64,000 bases of DNA from Chondrosia reniformis. Its lineage: Eukaryota; Porifera; Demospongiae; Chondrillida; Chondrillidae. The notes beneath the pieces are model-generated. The model was not told the origin of the DNA. It saw only the letters and a program-made list of their open reading frames with translations, and made no database searches. Below, one piece after another: positions 1-9,294 of this stretch. Location: the NCBI GenBank assembly GCA_947172415.1, contig OX359196.1, positions 7,459,901-7,523,900 on the forward strand, in the 5' to 3' direction. The position numbers and the translations under genes were made by a program. Positions within the stretch are counted from its first letter, which is position 1. Every line of letters begins with the position of its first letter.

Positions 1-3000
1 ATTCGGCCTTCTCCGGATGAGCTTGTCGACTAAAATTTAGTGGTCACCTATATCCGGCAAAAGTCGACATGGAAATTTGGAGCGACCCAGTGATGGATCG
101 AAGCATTTTCGATCACATCCAGTAAAGGTGGGATTACAAATTTGGAGAGACTAAATGTCAATCGAGACTTCTCGACTTCATTGGGTCAAACTCGGGTTAT
201 GAATTTGGAGTGACTAATTGTTGATCGAAGCCACTCGATCTCATTCGGTACAATCCGGGTTGTGAATTTGGAGTGACTAAATGTCAATCGAGACTTCTCG
301 ACTTCATTGGGTCAAACTCGGGTTGTGAATTTGGAGTGACTAAATGTCAGTCGAGGCTTCTCGGCTTCATTGGGTCAACCTCGAGTTGGGAATTTGTTTC
401 GACTAAATGTCAGTCGAGGCTTCTCGACTTCATTCGGTGAAACCCGGGTTGTGAATTTGTTTCGACAAAATGTCAGTCGAGGCTTCTCGACTTCATTGGG
501 TCAAACTCGAGTTGGGAATTTGTTTCGACTAAATGTCAGTCGAGGCTTCTCGACTTCATTCGGTGAAACCCGGGTTGTGAATTTGTTTCGACAAAATGTC
601 AGTCGAGGCTTCTCGACTTCATTGGGTCAAACTCGAGTTGGGAATTTGTTTCGACTAAATGTCAGTCGAGGCTTCTCGACTTCATTTGGTGAAACCCGGG
701 TTGTAAATTTGTTTCGACAAAATGTCAGTCGAGGCTTCTCGATTTCATTGGGTCAAACTCGGGTTGTGAATTTGGAGTGGCTAAATGTCAGTCGAGGCTT
801 CTCGACTTCATTGGGTCAAACTCGAGTTGGGAATTTGTTTTGACTAAATGTCAGTCGAGGATTCTCGATTTCATTGGGTCAAACTCGGGTTGTGAATTTG
901 TTTCGACTAAATGTCAGTCGAGGCTTCTCGATTTCATTGGGTCAAACTCGGGTTGTGAATTTGGAGTGACTAAATGTCAGTCGAGGCTTCTCGATTTCAT
1001 TGGGTCAAACTCGGGTTGTGAATTTGTTTCGACTAAATGTCAGTCGAGGCTTCTCGACTTCATTGGGTCAAACGGGGGTTGTGAATTTGGAGTGACTAAA
1101 TGTCAGTCGAGACTTCTCAACTTGATTGGGTCAAACCCGGGTTGTGAATTTGTTTCGACTAAATGTCAGTCGAGGCTTCTCGACTTCATTGGGTCAAACT
1201 CGGGTTGTGAATTTGGAGTGACTAAATGTCAGTCGAGGCTTCTCGACTTCATTGGGTCAAACGGGGGTTGTGAATTTGGAGTGACTAAATGTCAGTCGAG
1301 GCTTCTCGACTTCATTGGGTCAAACTCGGGTTGTGAATTTGTTTCGACTAAATGTCAGTCGAGGCTTCTCGACTTCATTGGGTCAAACTCGGGTTGTGAA
1401 TTTGTTTCGACTAAATGTCAGTCGAGACTTCTCGACTTCATTGGGTCAAACGGGGGTTGTGAATTTGGAGTGACTAATTGTCAGTCGAGACTTCTCGACT
1501 TCATTGGGTCAAACCCGGGTTGTGAATTTAGAGTGACCAAATGTCAGTCGAGACTTCTCGACTTCATTGGGTCAAAGTGGGGTTGTGAATTTGGAGTGAC
1601 CAAATGTCAGTCGAGACTTCTCGACTTCATTGGGTCAAACTCGGGTTGTGAATTTGGAGTGGCTAAATGTCAGTCGAGGCTTCTCGGCTTGATTGGGTCA
1701 AACCCGGGTTGTGAATTTGTTTCGACTAAATGTCAGTCGAGGCTTCTCGACTTCATTGGGTCAAACGGGGGTTGTGAATTTGGAGTGACTAAATGTCAGT
1801 CGAGACTTCTCGACTTCATTGGGTCAAACTCGGGTTGTGAATTTGTTTCGACTAAATGTCAGTCGAGGCTTCTCGACTTCATTGGGTCAAACTCGGGTTG
1901 TGAATTTGGAGTGACTAATTGTCAGTCGAGACTTCTCGACTTCATAGGGTCAAACCCGGGTTGTGAATTTAGAGTGACTAAATGTCAGTCGAGACTTCTC
2001 GACTTCATTGGGTCAAACGGGGGTTGTGAATTTGGAGTGACTAAATGTCAGTCGAGGCTTCTCGACTTCATTGGGTCAAACTCGGGTTGTGAATTTGTTT
2101 CGACTAAATGTCAGTCGAGGCTTCTCGACTTCATTGGGTCAAACTCGGGTTGTGAATTTGGAGTGACTAATTGTCAGTCGAGACTTCTCGACTTCATTGG
2201 GTCAAACCCGGGTTGTGAATTTAGAGTGACCAAATGTCAGTCGAGACTTCTCGACTTCATTGGGTCAAAGTTGGGTTGTGAATTTGGAGTGACCAAATGT
2301 CAGTCGAGACTTCTCGACTTCATTGGGTCAAACTCGGGTTGTGAATTTGGAGTGACTAAATGTCAGTCGAGGCTTCTCGGCTTGATTGGGTCAAACCCGG
2401 GTTGTGAATTTGTTTCGACTAAATGTCAGTCGAGGCTTCTCGACTTCATTGGGTCAAACGGGGGTTGTGAATTTGGAGTGACTAAATGTTAGTCGAGACT
2501 TCTCGACTTCATTGGGTCAAACTCGGGTTGTGAATTTGTTTCGACTAAATGTTAGTCGAGGCTTCTCGACTTCATTGGGTCAAACTCGGGTTGTGAATTT
2601 GGAGTGACTAATTTTCAGTCGAGACTTCTCGACTTCATAGGGTCAAACCCGGGTTGTGAATTTAGAGTGACCAAATGTCAGTCGAGACTTCTCGACTTCA
2701 TTGGGTCAAACGGGGGTTGTGAATTTGGAGTGACCAAATGTCAGTCGAGACTTCTCGACTTCATTGGGCCAAACTCGGGTTGTGAATTTGGAGTGACTAA
2801 ATGTCAGTCGAGGCTTCTCGGCTTGATTGGGTCAAACCCGGGTTGTGAATTTGTTTCGACTAAATGTCAGTCGAGACTTCTCGACTTCATTGGGTCAAAC
2901 GGGGGTTGTGAATTTGGAGTGACTAAATGTCATTTGAGGACTTCTCGATTTATTGGGTCAAACTCAGGTTGTGAATTTGGAGTGACTAAATGTCAGTCGC

Positions 3001-3240
3001 GGATTCTCGACTTCATTGGGTCAAACCCGGGTTGTAAATTTGGAGTGACTAAATGTCAATCGAGGCTTCTCGACTTCATTGGATCAAATCCGGGTTGTAA
3101 ATTTGGAGTGACTAAATGTCAGTCGAGGATTCTCGACTTCATTGGGTCAAACCCGGGTTGTGAATTTGGAGTGGAGTGTCTAATTGTTGATAGAAGCAAC
3201 TCGGCCTCATTCGGTAAAAGTCAGGTTATGAATTTGGAGT
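1..3240. repeat. 63-bp satellite array with 441-bp higher-order period
   Basis: About 50 tandem copies of a 63-bp unit. The core runs from about position 270 to 3160; both edges (1-270 and 3160-3240) are degenerate copies. Most units carry a perfect 6-bp inverted repeat, GTCGAG-GCTT-CTCGAC, which could form a small hairpin. Because 63 is a multiple of three, long frames stay open through the array (for example 777-2492), but they are translations of the repeat and show no domain. Unit variants recur in a fixed order: the ACTAATTG/ACTAATTT variant starts at 1473, 1914, 2166 and 2607, spacings of 441, 252 and 441 bp (7, 4 and 7 units). At about 390-720 two unit types alternate, giving a 126-bp dimer. 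The array may continue left of the window. Confidence 0.95.
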
Positions 3241-3244
3241 GACT

Positions 3245-3730
3245 AATTGTTGATCGAGCTAAAAGGAAGATCAAAGAGGCCATATACATCAGAACCACAC
3301 CATGCATGAAGGGGATGCACTTGCCATTTGGGACGATATCATCCCCAACTAAGTCATTACCAGTCTATTAGTCTACTATATATCATATTTATCTTTATTA
3401 ATTATTCAGCGCACTTTTAAAATCACCAGATGTCACACCCTTTCCTATTTAAATGGCTTGTATTCCCATTACTCATATATTGTTGATGAAGACCTCTGGG
3501 TTGAAATGTCCAGAATTAGTAAATTCATGTTGGGTCAGCTCAATAAGACTTTATTCTAATAATATGACTATATGTACGGTTCTCATACTGGTAGAGTAAA
3601 TAGATCCAGGTATATGAGAATGTACTGACACCTTAAAAATTGTATACAGCACAATTACAAGAGAATCACAACCTTGCTATTCATGATCATGGATTAAACG
3701 TTTAAGCTAAATATTTCAGTCATATTCTAT
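3245..3730. other. intergenic, no gene seen
   Basis: AT-rich sequence between the satellite and the receptor gene. I see no exon with good splice signals on either strand. It forms the 3' flank of the minus-strand receptor. Confidence 0.5.
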
Positions 3731-3735
3731 TTATT
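3730..3735 (-). terminator. poly(A) signal overlapping the receptor stop codon
   Basis: AATAAA on the minus strand shares bases with the TAA stop of the receptor's last exon. The 3' UTR could therefore be very short. Confidence 0.5.
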
Positions 3736-6571
3736 TCATTTCGATGTAAATGCTTTCTTCTTCTGCTTTCTCTGATGTGCTTTCATTTATATCAGCATAG
3801 CACGGATTCAGCTGCTGTTTTATGGCATCAATATCCACTTTGTCTTCACTTGAGGCATCAATTTCTTCATAAATGTTACTAGTTCGAGAATTAATACTGT
3901 CATAGGTATTTGTGACCTATAGTATATATACACATATATTGATTAATTTTGAAGGTAACATAATATATATGTATATATTTATTTGCCGTTGCTAGGTGCT
4001 ATGTTTATTGAGTGACTATTTGTTGTGAGAAGTGACACTTTCCCTTCATACGACAATTATATCTTATTGGAGAGTGATTATATCTAATTGGGTTCAGTGT
4101 GATTCAATCAATAGCAATAACACCCCCCCCCCGAGTCGCTCCAGCTTGATTCAAACATAATTTAGCAATGCTAGCAAAATCAATCGTCACACCTTTCCCT
4201 CCCTTTGATCGGCAAATAAATCACTTAAAACACCTCCATTTCGCTCATAGGGTGTTATAATCTGTGTTTATGCTAAAAGCTGTATGCCAACTTGTACCTT
4301 GCAATTGAGAACATCTTTACCACTGTTTTCTTTAGCCTTACTATCACTGTATATGGTACAGCATGTATGCATTATGGTATACAGTCATATAATTGCGGAT
4401 TAATATATAAGACATAATATACATACATACAGTATTTATAGATGCATAATTAATATTGTAAATTATTAGGACTTTTAACACACGTCTTTGAACAATTCAC
4501 TTCAAAAAATAATCACTACAATGTTTCACCCTTCTCAGGCTTCTTCAGGTATACAACAACAATAAATAATATTAACAACAATTAACAATAATAAACAACA
4601 ATAATAAATTGAGAAATAATTGAAAAAATGATAAAAATAATTGAAAAAAGAACAAAAAACAAAAAAACAATGGAATGTAGAAAGGAAACAAGAAAGGACC
4701 TACAACCTGGACCCTATCCATCCAACATGGGACTCATTATTTGGCATCACCCAACAATACTGTATTCATTCCATACATTCCATTGTTTTTTTTTCCAATT
4801 ATTTTTATCATTTTTTTCATTATTTTTATCATTTTTTTAAATTATTTCTCAATTTATTAACAACCAATCACCATCCCATACAGTATTTAAACCCATTGTC
4901 AGCTTATTGTTGTATACCTGAAGAAGCCCGAGAAGGGTGAAACGTTGTAATGATTATTTTTTGAAGTGAATTGTTCAAGGACATGTGTTAAAAGTCCTAA
5001 TAATTTACCAAATTTAATACATTTTTTCAATTGGAATTATTATAGAAGTTTACATACGTGCATACATGCAGGAGGTGTATATAGTTGAGATATTACATTG
5101 TATGTAAAAACCTTTTGTGTTTTTGCATCTTAAGTCTGATCAATGATCCAATGATTATTGTGACACACAGAATGACGATAACACTCCCAGCAACACACCC
5201 TCCAATAATGTCTGCATACGTGGAAACTAGGGAATGGCCAGTATTGTTTGATATCTCTTTTACAGAAAATATATCTGGATCTGTGAAATGATCATATATT
5301 ATGTTGTCATAGTTGCTATTGTAATGGATTATAGCTACTTAATTTAGTAAAAGATTTAGTTTTTTTATAATGAATTTTATGAATATTCAGATGTACATTT
5401 ATATTCAAATTGACTCTTTGAATAATATATTGAAAGTAAAATAATGAATTCATCCAGTATCAAGAGATCAGACATATTGAAATAAAAAGTGAAACATTTA
5501 TAACAAATAAATTGGGTTAATATAGTTGTAAAAATTCTATGCATATATTGATTTAATTGATCATGAGCATTTAAAATATAATTATTTACTGTATATACTG
5601 TACCTTCACTTGTATATACAAGTCTTTCTATGCAAGCTTCACTTGTAACATTTCCAATCACTGTTCTCACATACAGTGTAAAGCTGGCCTCCGACTCCAG
5701 TCCCTGAGGGTAAGACACATATTCTCTGTATATCAAGCCAATTGGTACTATTGCATTTCTCCTTCCAGATAAAATGGCTTTGGTGTCATTATCTTTGAAT
5801 ACGTTGTATGTAAAGAAGGATGATTCCTTGTATTCTCCTTCTACAAGGCTCTGCCAAGTCAGTATTATCAACTTCTCTGAATATATATACTGAATGGAAC
5901 AGTTTATTGGTGTTAGTGGCTGTAGCGGACTTGTAGTAATAACATCATATTCTATAGAAAGTAATGAGAAATTATACGAATTAAATGTACTATGCTTCAA
6001 TTTGAATAACTCTTGCTTACCAGCCCTTGGTTTTAAAACTGTCACATTTATAGAATCTTCCTGACATACTTTTATGCCAAAAATCTTCTTACACTGTTTA
6101 CAAATGAGTGTTGTTCCATTTAAATCTGAAGTAGTGTTTCTGATGATTAATAGTCTGATTTTATTTGAAGGGCTTTGAATTTCAAATCTCTGCTTGCTCA
6201 TCTCAGCAGATTCCAGAGGAAATATCCTGCCATTAATAGCAATAAAGTAACTAGGATCTGATCCACTAAGTGAAGCAGTACAGTTGAATGTAGCATTCTT
6301 GCCCATAATCAAAGTACCATTGTGAGGTGTAATCTGGACTCCTGCACAAATATAATACTATACACCTGCCCCTACAGGCAATAAATATTATACATTTGCC
6401 CTGCAGGCAATAGATATATATATATAACACTATACACTTGACCTGCAGGAAATATATAAACTGTACAGAAATCTTTTAATCTTAAGGATCCTCACCAAGA
6501 GTATCTGCCAGGGTCAGATCACGTCCCTGAGCTATCAGCAAGACAATAAACAACATGCTATTGGTTTTCAT
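3731..6571 (-). CDS. Ig/FN3 single-pass membrane receptor with ITAM-like tail
   Basis: Six exons read on the minus strand: 6571-6496, 6341-6021, 5951-5604, 5280-5097, 4346-4298 and 3916-3731; phases agree throughout and the product is 387 aa. Exon 1 (ATG at 6571) encodes a signal peptide with the core MLFIVLLIAQ. Exon 2 is an Ig-like domain with two Cys (ATFNCTAS and TLICKQC) but no clear strand-C Trp. Exon 3 is an FN3-like domain (LTWQ), with several N-glycosylation sequons. Exon 4 holds a transmembrane helix (GGCVAGSVIVILCVTIIIGS). Exons 5-6 encode a cytoplasmic tail with four tyrosine motifs: YDSI, YEEI (7 residues apart, fitting ITAM spacing), YADI and YIEM. Exons 2 and 3 are both phase 1-1, the usual arrangement for shuffled extracellular modules. 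The exon 4 donor is weak (AAT|GTAATA) and overlaps an in-frame TAA; without splicing a tailless form would end at 5093. The ligand is unknown. Ig and FN3 calls are by eye. Confidence 0.8.
4116..4258. repeat. small poly(C)-bearing element with 9-bp inverted ends
   Basis: ATAACACCC at the left and GGGTGTTAT at the right enclose about 140 bp, with a run of ten C just inside the left end. A matching ATAACACCC followed by a longer C run occurs at about 25361-25383. It may be a tiny MITE or a recurrent terminal motif. No target-site duplication is clear. Confidence 0.35.
4458..5013. mobile_element. foldback MITE in receptor intron 4
   Basis: About 555 bp with long inverted arms. The left arm starts TAAATTATTAGGACTTTTAA at about 4458 and the right arm ends in its complement at about 5013. 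The outer 100 bp match almost perfectly (for example TTCACTTCAAAAAATAATCA on the left, mirrored on the right), and AT-rich inner arms extend the pairing to about 4660 and 4785. The middle has no coding capacity for a transposase. It lies wholly inside the intron between receptor exons 4 and 5, about 85 bp from the exon 4 donor. The family is unassigned; a TA-type target duplication is possible but not clear. Confidence 0.8.
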
Positions 6572-6891
6572 CTTAAACCTGCAACTCTAGAGCTGTTTCT
6601 TAACACACCAGTTCCTTTCAGTATATATTTGCATAAATACACAATATCCCTCACACGCATACATATATATACAGAAGTATTCTGGGTGATAATACCCAAC
6701 CTGAAAATAACTGTTTATACACACATCAATAAAAATAGAAAACCAAGTTGTTTCACAATACAGCACGCACTACCTGCAGTTTTACTGTGGCATTCACAAA
6801 CAAACATGTTCTCATTAATAGCCAAAAGAAATATTGACAACACAATTGATCATGGAGGCGTGTTAACATGCCTCATATTCAGTATAGGAAA
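6572..6891. promoter_or_regulatory. divergent intergenic region, receptor / SDR1
   Basis: The 320 bp between the receptor start codon (minus) and the first SDR start codon (plus) must hold both promoters. I can name no specific box with confidence. Confidence 0.4.
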
Positions 6892-7863
6892 ATGGCTGCC
6901 ACTCCCTTTAGTATTCTTGTAACAGGGGCTAATAGGGGAATTGGACTAGAGTTGGTGAAGCAGTTATCTCGTAGAGTACCAAAGCCTGAGCACATCTTTG
7001 GAACCACTCGCTCTTTAGGGGGAGAAAAGAGCGAAGCGCTTGAGGCTTTGGCTGATAATGATTCCAGTATTAAAGCAAGTCTAATTTATATATACTGCAT
7101 TGATATTGATAGTCTCTAGCACTAATACGTATACGCTATACCGATAACCAATAAAACTGATCGAAGAGGAGTCCATTTTGAGCCTAAACTAAAGATGCAC
7201 ATTTCCTAGAGGTTTGAATTCTTAAGAGTGTAGAATGCATAAGTACTATATAGTAGAACAGTGATAATTTACATTATCCACCATACGTAGGTAATTAAAA
7301 TGGACACTACTGATGATAACTCTATAAAGCAGGCTGTGGAGAGAGTAGATGGAGTTGTGAAAGAAAAGGGGCTAACCCTGCTCATTAACAATTCAGGTAC
7401 CAATGTGAGAGCTCCTTTGGAATCCCTTACTCGAGACATCATGATGGAGAACTACTCTGTGAACACAGTCAGCACACTGATGGTGATAAGAGCGTTTCTA
7501 CCTCTTCTGGAGAGGGCAGCCAGTTTCAACAAGGGGCAGCAGATGGGCTGGACCAAGTCAGCTGTCCTCAGCATGTCCTCCATATTGGGCTGTGTTGGAA
7601 AGCCTGCAGCCGTCAACTATGGTTATGGGTCCAGTAAAGCTGCACTGAATTACATCAATAATGTCTTGAAGAAGCAGTTTGAAGGGAGTGGCATTGTGGT
7701 GGGTGTGGTTCATCCAGGGTGGGTTCAGACTGACATGGGAGGAGAGAATGCTGCAGTTAGCCCCGAAGAGTCTGTTAAAGGGGTTATCAAGGTATTGGAG
7801 GTACTGGACAACAAGGACATTGGTGGTTTCTATAACTACAAAGGGGATACTCTCCCATGGTAG
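6892..7863 (+). CDS. short-chain dehydrogenase/reductase, copy 1
   Basis: Two exons, 6892-7074 and 7291-7863, give 251 aa, the usual size of a classical SDR. The nucleotide-binding motif TGANRGIG is near residue 12. NNSG stands in for the usual NNAG. The catalytic Ser is in AVLSMSS and the Tyr/Lys pair in YGSSK. The overall look is of the sniffer/C-factor (CsgA)-like group of NADPH-dependent carbonyl reductases, probably cytosolic; the substrate cannot be read from sequence. The frame joins only if the intron uses a GC donor (AAA|GCAAGT) with an AG acceptor, giving DSSIK-VIKMDTTDD. It is tandem with copy 2. Confidence 0.9.
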
Positions 7864-8059
7864 TAACACTTTTATGAATAGATTTAGAATATTCTGTACT
7901 CTACAGTATATATATGAAATTATTTGCACCTGCAAACAGAATACAAGTGACACTTAGTGTAACTTTGTTATAGATTAGCTATATAGAGATTTTTCCAAAA
8001 GATGAAGTCACGAGAATAGTGAGGGTCTATGTAACGAGACGTCGTACAGTATTTAAAAG

Positions 8060-8930
8060 ATGGCTGCCACTCCCTTTAGTATTCTTGTAACAGGGGCTAA
8101 TAGGGGAATTGGACTAGAGTTGGTGAAGCAGTTATCTCGTAGAGTACCAAAGCCTGAGCACATCTTTGGAACCACTCGCTCTTTAGGGGGAGAAAAGAGC
8201 GAAGCGCTTGAGGCGTTGGCTAAGAATGATTCCAGTATTAAAGCAAGTCTAATTTAATTTATAGCTAGCTGTTGGGAGTTACCATGAGCTCTAGCAATAG
8301 AGATATTAGGGGTAAAATATAGTTCATATATATGGATCGATCATTATTGCAAATTAGGTCATTAACATGGACACTACTGATGATGTTTCTATAAAGCATG
8401 CTGTGGATATAGTGGATGGAGTTGTGAAGGAAAAGGGGTTAACCCTACTCATTAATAATGCAGCAATTTATGAACAAATCCCGTTAAACTCTCTAACTCG
8501 AGATTTAATGATGGAACAATACTCTGTGAACACTGTCAGTCCGCTAATGGTGACCAGAGCTCTGTCCCCGCAGCTGCTGAAGGCTGCCCATCTTAAGAAA
8601 GAAGAGCTGCCAAACTGGAGCAGGGCAGCTGTCTTGAGCATTAGTGCAAGTGTTGGATGTGTTAGTAGACCACCAATGTTGAACTATGGTTATGGGTCCA
8701 GCAAAGCTGCACTGAATTACATCAGTAATGTGTTGAAGAAGCAGTTTGAAGGGAGTGGCATTGTGGTGGGTGTGGTTCATCCGGGGTGGGTTCAGACAGA
8801 CATGGGAGGGAAGAAGGCGCCAGTTACTGTTCAAAAGAGTGGAGAAGCCATATTAAAGATCCTGGAGAAGCTAGATAATTCAGACTTAAATGGCTACTAC
8901 TCTTACACTGGGCGTGTTCTACCTTGGTAG
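8060..8930 (+). CDS. short-chain dehydrogenase/reductase, copy 2
   Basis: Two exons, 8060-8242 and 8358-8930, 251 aa, the same exon lengths as copy 1. It has TGANRGIG, NNAA in place of NNAG, an active Ser in AVLSISA and YGSSK. It uses the same GC donor (AAA|GCAAGT) as copy 1. Exon 1 differs from copy 1 at only about three of 183 bases, and 8682-8809 is also nearly identical, while the rest of exon 2 has drifted; this patchwork suggests gene conversion. The start codon sits in AAAAGATGGCTGCC with only about 200 bp upstream to copy 1, so it likely has its own short promoter. Function as for copy 1: NAD(P)H-dependent carbonyl reductase-like, substrate unknown. Confidence 0.9.
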
Positions 8931-9294
8931 GGGGCGTGTTCTACAAGGTAACTCTAGTAGCAGTACGTACTTACAAAGAAAAGAACTGTTATTAATTGAA
9001 TATTTTATTTTATTTTAATTCATTTCGTACCAAGCTCATTGAGAATAATTGAAATTAAAAATACAGTTTTACAATTACAAAGTTACTAAATATATCAAAC
9101 ATGGGGCAATGTTGCATATCAATACTACACATTATTGCATGGGTTAGTATATGCTTTTGTTGCATGTGTAAAGTAAGGCAGGTGACATACATACCAGTTA
9201 CATGAAGTATTCAACATTGATCATGAGAACGTGAGTGATGTAAGCATGCAATGACATTGTGTGTAAAATGAATAAAATATGTCCGAGCACATTA
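8931..9294. other. intergenic 3' to 3' region
   Basis: Convergent gap between SDR copy 2 and FIP1L1. AT-rich, with no exon seen. It should hold both poly(A) sites. Confidence 0.5.

Noticed and set aside
777-2492. 571-codon plus frame across the 63-bp array
   Set aside because: Unit length is a multiple of three, so openness is cheap; no domain and no start or splice context.
1-3240. CRISPR-like array
   Set aside because: Units are contiguous with no unique spacers, and the context is an animal genome.
7558-7953. 131-codon minus frame in SDR copy 1
   Set aside because: Shadow of the SDR coding exon.
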